Below the pieces are notes generated by a model that worked only from the letters and a program-made list of their open reading frames with translations, was not told the origin of the DNA and did no database searches. From Phycisphaerales bacterium (GTDB lineage Bacteria; Planctomycetota; Phycisphaerae; UBA1845; PWPN01), in contig JAAYCU010000242.1 of the NCBI GenBank assembly GCA_012729595.1, forward strand, positions 1-34,893: a stretch of DNA of 34,893 nt, in the 5' to 3' direction. This document shows positions 9,315 to 17,327 of this stretch, piece after piece. Position numbers and translations under genes: made by a program. How positions within the stretch are numbered: position 1 is the first letter of the stretch; the number at the start of each line of letters is the position of its first letter.

Positions 9315-9965
9315 TTATACTCCGATTTTCATTAAGGCAATCTGATAGATTGGACGCCCTTCGCGAAGATATTTAACCTCGAAATTGGTAGCGACCCGCC
9401 CGGCGATCACCCCCGACTCGGGGCAATCGAAAGGGATTTCAACCAAGCCCTGGTACTCGGCTACGACCCGGCGGATCCATGAGAAATACTCGGCATGGTC
9501 GGTCTGTATGGCGAGCCGCCCGCCGGGTAACAGGATCCTTGCGGCCGCGGCGACAAATTCCGGCTGAAACAGCCGCCTTTTGTGATGACGCTTTTTCGGC
9601 CAGGGGTCGGGATGGTAAATATGCAGAATCCGAACCGATTCCGGGGGCAGTTGATGGATAACCAGATGCCGGGCATCCGTGCGCATCAGCCGGATATTAC
9701 TCAAACCCCAACGCACCACACGAGCGGCAGCGTAGAGATAATATTGATTGGCCCACTCCAACCCGAAAAAATTCCGCTCGGGCATGGCCTTGGCTCGATT
9801 TAACAAAAAGGTGCCCTTGCCCGTGCCGATCTCAATCTCCAATGGGGCCGCACAGCCGAACAGAGCGGTTAAATCCAATACCTCCCCTGCCGCCGGCGGG
9901 GATACGATGACCTCCTCCAGTGTTAACATAGGCAATATCTTGCCCGCGGATTCGTTTTCAATCAA
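9315..9965 (-). CDS. trmB: tRNA (guanine-N7-)-methyltransferase
   Basis: EIEIGTGKGTFLLNRAKAMPERNFFGLEWANQYY; HIYHPDPWPKKRHHKRRLFQPEFV; AIQTDHAEYFSWI. Confidence 0.95.
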   Translation of the reverse strand: MIENESAGKILPMLTLEEVIVSPPAAGEVLDLTALFGCAAPLEIEIGTGKGTFLLNRAKAMPERNFFGLEWANQYYLYAAARVVRWGLSNIRLMRTDARHLVIHQLPPESVRILHIYHPDPWPKKRHHKRRLFQPEFVAAAARILLPGGRLAIQTDHAEYFSWIRRVVAEYQGLVEIPFDCPESGVIAGRVATNFEVKYLREGRPIYQIALMKIGV

Positions 9966-10091
9966 TATGTCGGCGTATAGAACTCCTATTTTCCGTATGA
10001 TAGCTCCGGAAACTGTCTAAATTGGCGGGGTCGCGGCCGTTACAAATACTCATCGGCGCATATAATATCCCGTCTATCGAGAGTACCCGAT

Positions 10092-10829
10092 ATGCGACGC
10101 AAACTTAGCGACAACATCAAACGCATACGCGACCGGATGCAGCAGGCCTGCGCCCGCAGCGGTCGACAATTGCAGGATATCAAACTGATAGCCGTCACCA
10201 AGACCGTCGAGGTCGATATTATCCGTAACGTCATGGAAAGCGGACTGCTCGATTTGGGTGAAAGCCGGGTACAAACCCTGATCAAGCGGGCGGGGATGAT
10301 CTGCGAGCACCTTTCCCGACGGCGGAAGCTGGAACCGGAAAACGCCCCACCCGACCCGAACTGGCACATGATCGGGCACCTGCAGCGGAATAAGGTGCGG
10401 ATGCTGCTGCCTTGGGTGCATACCATCCATTCCCTGGACAGCCTGCGCCTGGCCGAGGAAATCAGCAACGAAGCCCAAAAGCTCAACCGTATCGTTCCGG
10501 CCCTGATCGAGGTTAACATCGCCAACGAAAAGAACAAATACGGTATTGCCGTCGGCGCGGCGGTGCATTTCGCCCGCTCGATCGAGAACCTGCCTGGCCT
10601 GAAAGTCGTCGGCCTGATGGCCATGGCCCCATGGGCGGAAGACGCCGAGAAAGCCCGCCCTTATTTTGTCCGGTTGCGCGAGGTTTTCGAGGACATGATA
10701 TACGAAAAGGTGGTCGGCCCCGCGTTCCGTGAGCTGAGCATGGGCATGAGCAACGATTTCGAGGTGGCTATCGAGGAGGGGGCAACCATGGTACGCGTCG
10801 GCACGGCCCTGTTCGAGGGCCTTTCTTAA
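10092..10829 (+). CDS. YggS family pyridoxal-phosphate-dependent protein (PLP homeostasis)
   Basis: KLIAVTKTVEVDIIRNVMESGLLDLGESRVQ; WHMIGHLQRNKVRMLL; LSMGMSNDFEVAIEEGATMVRVGTALF. Confidence 0.94.
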   Translation: MRRKLSDNIKRIRDRMQQACARSGRQLQDIKLIAVTKTVEVDIIRNVMESGLLDLGESRVQTLIKRAGMICEHLSRRRKLEPENAPPDPNWHMIGHLQRNKVRMLLPWVHTIHSLDSLRLAEEISNEAQKLNRIVPALIEVNIANEKNKYGIAVGAAVHFARSIENLPGLKVVGLMAMAPWAEDAEKARPYFVRLREVFEDMIYEKVVGPAFRELSMGMSNDFEVAIEEGATMVRVGTALFEGLS

Positions 10830-10923
10830 TAGCCCTGCCAAAAACCACGCCCGATGATATAATACCCCCAGTTGCCCGGATGGCTGGATCGGAAATAGTG
10901 GATTATCAATGAGAACCTGACTG

Positions 10924-12105
10924 ATGCCTAATCGCCCATGCAAACTGGCCCTGGAGGACGGGACGATCTTTACCGGCGAGGCCTTCGGAGCGGACGGCAC
11001 CCACGACGGGGAAGTCTGTTTCAACACCTCGATGGCCGGCTACCAGGAAATCCTCACCGACCCTTCCTATACCGGCCAGATCGTGACCATGACCTACCCG
11101 CTCATCGGCAATTACGGCGTGAATATCGAGGACATGGAGTCGCGCGGACCACAAGTCGAGGGCTTCGTCATCAAGGAACTCGCCCGGAGGCGCAGCAACT
11201 TCCGAGCGACGGCCGCCCTGGAGGATTACCTCCAACAGCATGGGGTGGTAGCCATCGAAGGCGTCGACACGCGGGCCATCACCCGAAAGCTGCGTATCCA
11301 GGGCGCCCTCCGCGGGTCGATCTCCACGGAAATACTCGATGACGCCGCCCTGGTCGCCCGGGCCCAGGCTTGGCCGGGCCTGGTCGGACAAGACATGGTC
11401 CAGCGCGTGGCCCCCGAGCAGATTGTTCAGTGGAACGATGGGTTTGAAAGCCCCTTCGCCATGCCTCATAGGCAAGGCGGCGGGCGCGGCCGTCACGTAT
11501 TGGCCATCGACTGCGGCATCAAGCGAAACATCCTGCGTAACCTGGTGGAGACGGGGTGCAAAGTCACCGTGGTTCCGCCAAACACCTCGGCCGAGGCCAT
11601 GCTGGAACAGAAACCGGATGGGATCTTCGTCAGCAATGGGCCGGGCGATCCGGAACCGTTGGATTACGCCGTTGGGGCCTTACGCGGATTGCTCGGCAAG
11701 GTTCCGGTTTTCGGCATCTGCCTGGGGCACCAGTTGCTGAGCCTGGCACTGGGAGCCAAAACGTACAAGCTCAAGTTCGGCCACCGCGGCGGCAACCAGC
11801 CGGTGATGAACCTGGCGACCCGACGGGTGGAAATCACCAGCCAGAATCACGGGTTTGCCGTCGAGACCGAATCGTTGCGCAAGGCCGGCGGCGTCCCCAC
11901 GCACGAGAACCTCAACGACCGGACATTGGAAGGGTTCATGCACCGCGATATGCCCATCTTCTCCGTACAGTACCATCCGGAGGCCAGCCCCGGCCCGCAC
12001 GACGCCACTTACCTGTTCGACTGTTTCATCGACATGATGAACTCCGGCCGGGCCCCGACCGCCGAGGAAATGGCCGCCGCCCAGGCTCGGCTTGAAGGGA
12101 AATAG
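10924..12105 (+). CDS. carA: Carbamoyl-phosphate synthase small subunit
   Basis: CKLALEDGTIFTGEAFGADG...GEVCFNTSMAGYQEILTDPSYTGQIVTMTYPLIGNYGVN; GATase VFGICLGHQLLSLALGAKTYKLKFGHRGGNQPV; SVQYHPEASPGPHD. Confidence 0.97.
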   Translation: MPNRPCKLALEDGTIFTGEAFGADGTHDGEVCFNTSMAGYQEILTDPSYTGQIVTMTYPLIGNYGVNIEDMESRGPQVEGFVIKELARRRSNFRATAALEDYLQQHGVVAIEGVDTRAITRKLRIQGALRGSISTEILDDAALVARAQAWPGLVGQDMVQRVAPEQIVQWNDGFESPFAMPHRQGGGRGRHVLAIDCGIKRNILRNLVETGCKVTVVPPNTSAEAMLEQKPDGIFVSNGPGDPEPLDYAVGALRGLLGKVPVFGICLGHQLLSLALGAKTYKLKFGHRGGNQPVMNLATRRVEITSQNHGFAVETESLRKAGGVPTHENLNDRTLEGFMHRDMPIFSVQYHPEASPGPHDATYLFDCFIDMMNSGRAPTAEEMAAAQARLEGK

Positions 12106-12152
12106 CCGGCCCCGCACAAGGAAAATTATTCTTCTGGTCCCGCCCGGATAAC

Positions 12153-12183
12153 AAAAAAAGGGAGACACCTGGCGGTGTCTCCC
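12153..12183 (-). terminator. Rho-independent terminator downstream of the xerC/D-like gene
   Basis: Minus strand GGGAGACACCgccaGGTGTCTCCC followed by TTTTTT. Confidence 0.8.
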
Positions 12184-12212
12184 GGTATCGTAACACGATA
12201 ATGATTCCGTTC

Positions 12213-13226
12213 TCAGGCTCGCGGATGGGCCTGATCGTAGACCTGCTTCATGCGGTCGGTGGTCAGGTGCGTGTAAATCTGCGTCGTCGAGAGGGACTGG
12301 TGTCCGAGCAACTCCTGGACGCTGCGCAGATCGGCCCCGCGGTTGAGCATATGGGTCGCGAAGCTGTGCCGCAAAGTATGCGGTGAAACATCCGGCGGCA
12401 AACCGGCGATGGCCAGATACTTGTCCAGCTTACGGCGTACGCTACGGGTGCTGAGCCGCTGGCCATGTTTATTGACGAAGACGGCCTGCTGATCGAAGGC
12501 GGCGGCCCGGGCGTCGGCCCGGCGCATTTCCATGTATCGTTTGATCCAGGCCAGGGCGGTCGGAGAAATCGGTGTTACCCGTTCTTTCTTACCCTTACCG
12601 CGGATATGCAGGGCCTCGCCGACAAAATCCACGTCCTCGATATTCAAATCCACCAGTTCACTGACCCGTACGCCGGTGGAGTACATAGTTTCGAGCATGG
12701 CCCGGTCGCGCGCGCCCAGAAGCGTGTTCACTTCCGGGGTTTCGAGAAGCTTGCGGACCTCTTCCTCACCGAGGAACTTCGGCAGGCGCTTGTCCTGCTT
12801 AGGCGTGCGAATGGGGGCCAGCGGATTACTGGGCACGTAGCCGCGTTTCAGACAGAACTTGAAGAAACTGCGGAGCGTGGCCAGCTTGCGGGCCGTAGTG
12901 CTCTTGGAGTATTCCTGATCGCGCAGGAAGGCCAGAAAGCGGCGCACGTCCTCGGTCTCGATGCCCAGCATCAGTTCCCGGGAGATCACGGGCATCGTCG
13001 AGGTACCCGTTGAGGGCGGCGCAACCGCGACTGCCGTACCTCCGCCGTCGGACATACCGTACCCACCCGACGAACCAGGCATCTCGACCGACCCGCCACC
13101 ATGGTCCGCGATGAACTCGCAGAACTGATTCAGGTCGGCCGCGTAACACTTGGCCGTATGCGGCGAGAAATGCCGCTCGAATCGGAGGTAATTCAGAAAT
13201 TCGTCAATCAATTTATTTTCGTTCAT
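12213..13226 (-). CDS. Tyrosine recombinase XerC/XerD family
   Basis: Likely start MNENKLIDEFLNYLRFERHFSPHT at 13226. Catalytic motifs STGVRVSELVDLNIEDVD, HTLRHSFATHMLNRGADLRSVQELLGHQSLSTTQIYTHLT. Confidence 0.95.
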   Translation of the reverse strand: MNENKLIDEFLNYLRFERHFSPHTAKCYAADLNQFCEFIADHGGGSVEMPGSSGGYGMSDGGGTAVAVAPPSTGTSTMPVISRELMLGIETEDVRRFLAFLRDQEYSKSTTARKLATLRSFFKFCLKRGYVPSNPLAPIRTPKQDKRLPKFLGEEEVRKLLETPEVNTLLGARDRAMLETMYSTGVRVSELVDLNIEDVDFVGEALHIRGKGKKERVTPISPTALAWIKRYMEMRRADARAAAFDQQAVFVNKHGQRLSTRSVRRKLDKYLAIAGLPPDVSPHTLRHSFATHMLNRGADLRSVQELLGHQSLSTTQIYTHLTTDRMKQVYDQAHPRA

Positions 13227-13317
13227 AATACTACCAGCAACAGCGGCGAAGGTTTTCGTTTCCAACCTGGCTCGAGACCGAAAGACCTCAGGTGCTTATC
13301 CCCGATCCTTCAATCCC

Positions 13318-13527
13318 TTAGGCTTTAACTTCCTCGAGGTCCATCTCGAGACGACGACCCATTTGATAACTTAAAACCGCGGCATCGAACCAATCGAATC
13401 CCTGGTCGACATCAGCGGCCAAATCCGCGAAAGCGGCCACCACATCCGCTTCCCGCCCCGCGGGGTAGCGGAACACATACCGGTGTTCCCCCTTAACCAA
13501 CGAGAGCTGTCGAAGCAAAGTCATCAC
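13318..13527 (-). CDS. Small hypothetical protein (69 aa)
   Basis: MMTLLRQLSLVKGEHRYVFRYPAGREADVVAAFADLAADVDQGFDWFDAAVLSYQMGRRLEMDLEEVKA; 9 bp after the upstream lipoprotein gene, non-repetitive plausible composition. Confidence 0.6.
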   Translation of the reverse strand: MMTLLRQLSLVKGEHRYVFRYPAGREADVVAAFADLAADVDQGFDWFDAAVLSYQMGRRLEMDLEEVKA

Positions 13528-13536
13528 CTATACTCC

Positions 13537-14304
13537 TTATTGATCAGCGGTGGCCTGGGCCAAGGCCGTAACCCCGTCCCGTTCCAACTGCACCATCAAC
13601 TCTCGGGCAGCGGCGTAACAACAATACCGCACATAGAGTTCCTGGCTGGCCAGATATTTGTGCCAGCGATACGGTCCCTGATCCGCTCCATGAGTTTTTG
13701 CATAATCCTTAACTTCATCGCGAACCGCCTCATGGGCGGCATTGAACGTGCGTTGTACCTGACCCCACGGCCGAGTCGCCTCCTGCCTTGGATCGACCGG
13801 CAAGGGGCGGGCCATTCTGGAGGTGGCCACGGGATCCAACATCGGGGCTCTGGAGCGGGGGCCGAACAACTGGACGGCCATACCCACCACCGGCGTGTAC
13901 GCGTCATACTCGGTAATGGCAAAGACCAGAACGACATCAGCGCCAAGCCTTTCGCAGATAGCCAAGGCATGTTCGGCGGACTGAACTTGGTCGACTCCTT
14001 GATCCGCAAGGACCGCCAGAACCCGGTTGACTCCGATGACACGGAGCCCGCGGACACTGCCTAACTCACTGGCCATCAGGTCCGCGATTTTTACTTCGTC
14101 GAATGCCGAGCTCCCGCTATGATTCAGGGCCGGGGCCACGGCTATCGTGATCGGCCGAGTCACATACAACGCGCCACGTGTTGTATTATTCGCGTCTCCA
14201 TGCGAGCAGCCGAACCAACCACAACCAAGCAGGCTCGCGATGCAAACGGCAATATGTCTTTTCGCTACGATCATCCGTGATCGATGCCCCATCCCATTTT
14301 TCAA
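13537..14304 (-). CDS. Putative lipoprotein, FlgO/CsgG-like fold possible
   Basis: Signal/lipobox-like AVCIASLLGCGWFGC; LMASELGSVRGLRVIGVNRVLAVLADQGVD...ERLGADVVLVFAITEYDAYTPVVGMAVQLF. Start may be MIVAKRHIAV further in. Confidence 0.65.
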   Translation of the reverse strand: MKNGMGHRSRMIVAKRHIAVCIASLLGCGWFGCSHGDANNTTRGALYVTRPITIAVAPALNHSGSSAFDEVKIADLMASELGSVRGLRVIGVNRVLAVLADQGVDQVQSAEHALAICERLGADVVLVFAITEYDAYTPVVGMAVQLFGPRSRAPMLDPVATSRMARPLPVDPRQEATRPWGQVQRTFNAAHEAVRDEVKDYAKTHGADQGPYRWHKYLASQELYVRYCCYAAARELMVQLERDGVTALAQATADQ

Positions 14305-14427
14305 CCCGCCGGCGGCTTCACTCCGCCACAGGATCGCTCTCTCGATATTTCGGGCAACAGAGCGACAGAAATAACTTCGTCTACTTTCAGGACCACCTTG
14401 AACCCGAAGTTCCGAATTTCATGTTGC

Positions 14428-15618
14428 TTACCCACCCTGTCCGCTCTCCTCGAACCGGACACCAACCCCACGGTTGGGCATATGGGCAGCACTATCCTTC
14501 GTCGGTTGATGCACTTGCAAACCGTCTTGCAACGCAGGTCTTACGGACCAGACATTTTCGACCCCACCTTGCAGGCTCGTAAAATAAACTCGATTATCGG
14601 AACTCCATGCCGGTCCGAAGTGTGCACCTCCCCCATCGGTCAAACACATGTTCATCGTGCCGTCGGCGCGCATGATCCATATGTCGCCGCGCGAGGCCAC
14701 CGGATTAAGCGTTTCTTCCGGGGGCTGACCGGGGCTCCCCAGCATGGCCGTCCCGTAGGAAACCCACGCCCCGTCCGGGCTCCAACCCGGCTGGATCAGG
14801 GCCATCTCGGCGCTGGCCGCCAGTTCGATGGGGAAACGCGGCTCGCCCATGACCAAGTCCATGCGCCAGATGCTGAACCAGCGTCCGCCGCGTTGCCGCG
14901 CTTTTTGATAAACGATGCTGTCTTCGACCGGGGACCATTTGGGAAACAATCCGATCCCAATCGTTTTCTGGGAGCCGGGCTGGTCTAATTGCAGCACGCA
15001 TATCTCCCACTGGTCGGCCCGCTGATTGAACAGGCAAAAGACCATCCGCCGCCCGTCCGGGGCGAATGATGGGTGGATTTCATGATGTGGAGAAAAGGTA
15101 ACCTGGGTCGCCTGCCCGCCGTCGAGGCCGATCATCCAGATATCCCAATTACCCGCGCGGTAACTGGCGAAGGCGATGCTCTTGCCATCGGGGCTGAAAC
15201 AGGGTTGGACATCGGCGGCAGGGTCCGAAGTCAACTGGGTCACCGCCCGGCCGTCCACGGACTTCAGGTAGATATTCGGCTGCGTGGTGTGCCTAGTGGA
15301 GGCGTAAACCATCCACTTTCCGTCAGGCGAGAGATTAACGTCGAAGTCCGCCCCTTCCGTGGTGAAAGAATGCTGGGTCATGGGCGCGGATGCCTGGGGA
15401 TGGAAGGGGATGCGCGAACGTTCCGGCAACTCGCCGAACAGGGTCAGGTGCGCATCGGCGGTGACGTTCATGCTCGGCTCTGGCGGCGGGGCCTGAACCG
15501 TCACCGGCTCGGCAATGGTTTCCGGTGGGCTCTGGCAACCTCCTGTCCCGAGTACGATCGCCATCACCGCTAATACAGAAGTTATTCCGCCTATACTTGT
15601 AAAGCTATTGCGTATCAT
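14428..15618 (-). CDS. TolB-like / PD40 beta-propeller lipoprotein
   Basis: Lipobox VLGTGGC; repeated FDVNLSPDGKWMVYAST, QPCFSPDGKSIAFASYR, HPSFAPDGRRMVFCLF, QPGWSPDGAWVSYGT. Confidence 0.85.
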   Translation of the reverse strand: MIRNSFTSIGGITSVLAVMAIVLGTGGCQSPPETIAEPVTVQAPPPEPSMNVTADAHLTLFGELPERSRIPFHPQASAPMTQHSFTTEGADFDVNLSPDGKWMVYASTRHTTQPNIYLKSVDGRAVTQLTSDPAADVQPCFSPDGKSIAFASYRAGNWDIWMIGLDGGQATQVTFSPHHEIHPSFAPDGRRMVFCLFNQRADQWEICVLQLDQPGSQKTIGIGLFPKWSPVEDSIVYQKARQRGGRWFSIWRMDLVMGEPRFPIELAASAEMALIQPGWSPDGAWVSYGTAMLGSPGQPPEETLNPVASRGDIWIMRADGTMNMCLTDGGGAHFGPAWSSDNRVYFTSLQGGVENVWSVRPALQDGLQVHQPTKDSAAHMPNRGVGVRFEESGQGG

Positions 15619-15891
15619 AAGTTTTTCCCGGTTTGACCTGTTTGTGCATTTTCACAACACAACCGGGACTCATATCGGTTTCTTGCACCGCCCATTCGAC
15701 CTAAAAACAATTTCCTGTCCGATAATCCCCTCGTATCTATCGACGCGGGATAGGCCACTCCTGTAGGGGTTTCCGGCTTTCCTGAAAGGTCCAATAAAGA
15801 TGTGCAATTTTTGCCGATCGACGGGCAAAATGGGTTATCTGTAGCGATTGTTCGAGTGGATAATCGCCAGGGCAGCGAGAACGATCTTTCA

Positions 15892-15993
15892 GTTCAGAAC
15901 CTGGCCGGGCAACAAGGGGGGAACAGGGCAGCCCAGGGCATCCGCCCAAGCCCGGAACAACTCGGCTTCGGCGTCGGTGATGCGTTTACCTGC
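15892..15993 (-). repeat. Dispersed M48-C-terminus-derived repeat, copy 1
   Basis: Minus-strand reading SAGKRITDAEAELFRAWADALGCPVPPLLPGQVLN*; similar at DNA and protein level to copies at 17228, 21322 and 22307. Confidence 0.8.
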
Positions 15994-16009
15994 ACTGTAT
16001 ATTATAAAC

Positions 16010-16030
16010 AAAAAGAGCTGCGTCCCCTTT
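16010..16030 (+). repeat. Left inverted-repeat end of cassette
   Basis: AAAAAGAGCTGCGTCCCCTTT; inverted match to 17176-17195. Confidence 0.8.
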
Positions 16031-16066
16031 CTTATCTTATCCCCCCCTTATCCCCTCTGAGGTGCT

Positions 16067-16408
16067 TTACTGAAACATCCGCTGGATCATTGAGCGGACT
16101 GTCTGTAATTGTTCTGAAGGCATAACGCCGAGCGTGCTTTTAACGACCTGCTGACTAATGGTCATCAGTATGGACCAGCGAATAGTCTTAGATTGAGCGC
16201 GTAATCCTGTCTGCTTAAACCAATCCGCCCCTGCATCGAGAGGAAAAATGTTCATATCGTTCGGAAATTCCTGAGCACTGATTGGAACGGCAACGAAATC
16301 TTCCCTACTATTGAACACATCGCTGGACACAATCAAAGCAGGGCGCACTTTGCATCCCGATCCATCCGTGAAGGGGTATTCCAACAATATGATCTGCCCA
16401 CATTTCAT
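16067..16408 (-). CDS. PemK/MazF-like type II toxin
   Basis: MKCGQIILLEYPFTDGSGCKVRPALIVSSDVFNSREDFVAVPIS...LRAQSKTIRWSILMTISQQVVKSTLGVM; ATGA overlap with upstream gene. Confidence 0.8.
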   Translation of the reverse strand: MKCGQIILLEYPFTDGSGCKVRPALIVSSDVFNSREDFVAVPISAQEFPNDMNIFPLDAGADWFKQTGLRAQSKTIRWSILMTISQQVVKSTLGVMPSEQLQTVRSMIQRMFQ

Positions 16409-16620
16409 AAAGGCCCGCCGTCACCCGGCGAATAAATATCCTCACATGGATCATTCCAAAAATCCAAACATCCGGCAGATTCTATCAGACGCATTTGCTG
16501 CAATTGCGTAGGGTCGGACACTTGGCCATCCACTACCTGAATGGGGTTCGGGCAAACGACGAAAGAGGGCTCATCTTCATTCATATCTAACGGCGGCAAG
16601 TCCAAGATTGTAGTTGTCAT
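16405..16620 (-). CDS. Putative acidic antitoxin-like protein (71 aa)
   Basis: MTTTILDLPPLDMNEDEPSFVVCPNPIQVVDGQVSDPTQLQQMRLIESAGCLDFWNDPCEDIYSPGDGGPL; adjacent to toxin with ATGA overlaps on both sides; LDFWNDPCEDIY resembles a toxin-binding tail. Confidence 0.6.
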   Translation of the reverse strand: MTTTILDLPPLDMNEDEPSFVVCPNPIQVVDGQVSDPTQLQQMRLIESAGCLDFWNDPCEDIYSPGDGGPL

Positions 16621-17015
16621 GGTTTTTCTCCCGGTTGAACCAAGACCACCTCAAATGGCCGTTGGAGCAAGAGTTCCTCACTCCACAACTCTATATAATG
16701 TCTCCCCGGTTCCTTGAAGCGTACATTTTTTATAAAAAAGTGCATATCGCATATTGTCCCAGGATTTACTTGTGGTGGAAAATCTAATTTCGCCTCGGCG
16801 ACTTGTTCATCTGTTTCAGAATGAACGATTTTGACCTTGATGGATGTTCCAGCGTGCACATCTGTAACCGCCGCATATACACAAAGATTGGGATGCACAC
16901 ATGGAAACTTATGGGACCTTACAGTGTTAAATATACCTACCAAGGCTGTTTTTTTACTTGGATCGACATAAATCGATTCACATACGACCAAAGCTATGGG
17001 ACGTGGGTTGATCAT
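16617..17015 (-). CDS. DUF6941-like family protein
   Basis: MINPRPIALVVCESIYVDPSKKTALVGIFNTVRSHKFPCVHPNLCVYAAVTD...GRHYIELWSEELLLQRPFEVVLV; pattern recalled for DUF6941. Confidence 0.65.
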   Translation of the reverse strand: MINPRPIALVVCESIYVDPSKKTALVGIFNTVRSHKFPCVHPNLCVYAAVTDVHAGTSIKVKIVHSETDEQVAEAKLDFPPQVNPGTICDMHFFIKNVRFKEPGRHYIELWSEELLLQRPFEVVLVQPGEKP

Positions 17016-17052
17016 GGTTTTACACAGCTAATAACGGTTTTTCCCCTCAATA

Positions 17053-17081
17053 ATTTTAGCTAGCCAGGGAAAGAATAACAA
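17053..17081 (-). promoter_or_regulatory. Putative sigma70-type promoter of the DUF6941/antitoxin/toxin operon
   Basis: Minus strand TTGTTA - 17 bp - TAAAAT, 38 bp upstream of the ATG at 17015. Confidence 0.5.
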
Positions 17082-17125
17082 CCAAGGCCATGAAACGCAA
17101 GGCTGTTTGGCAATATCTTCTTATC

Positions 17126-17149
17126 AAATCGGGGGACTTCCCGATTTTT
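17126..17149 (+). terminator. Terminator-like hairpin at cassette edge
   Basis: AAATCGGG-ggactt-CCCGATTT followed by TT (five T in all). Confidence 0.4.
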
Positions 17150-17176
17150 GGGGAGATAGGGGAGATAGGGAAGATA
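17150..17176 (+). repeat. Three tandem 9-bp units abutting right inverted repeat
   Basis: GGGGAGATA GGGGAGATA GGGAAGATA. Confidence 0.8.
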
Positions 17177-17195
17177 AAGGGGACGCAGCTCTTTT
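17176..17195 (-). repeat. Right inverted-repeat end of cassette
   Basis: Plus strand AAAGGGGACGCAGCTCTTTT = reverse complement of AAAAGAGCTGCGTCCCCTTT. Confidence 0.8.
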
Positions 17196-17227
17196 ATTTG
17201 ACGATTCATTGTTCATGCGTTACCCCT

Positions 17228-17309
17228 GTTCCAGGCCTCGGCATCGGCGATGCGTTTATCGGCATTGATGCAGGCAGCGCCGGCCTTGAGGCCGAAAAGA
17301 GCTGCCCTT
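17228..17309 (-). repeat. Dispersed M48-C-terminus-derived repeat, copy 2 (truncated)
   Basis: Minus-strand reading AALFGLKAGAACINADKRIADAEAWN; near-identical DNA to copy 3. Confidence 0.85.
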
Positions 17310-17327
17310 ATGCCACCGAAGCGGCGT

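Noticed and set aside
10074-11027. 317-aa minus ORF
   Set aside because: Antisense to the YggS-family gene and the carA start.
15737-15949. 70-aa minus ORF
   Set aside because: Overlaps repeat copy 1 in a different frame.
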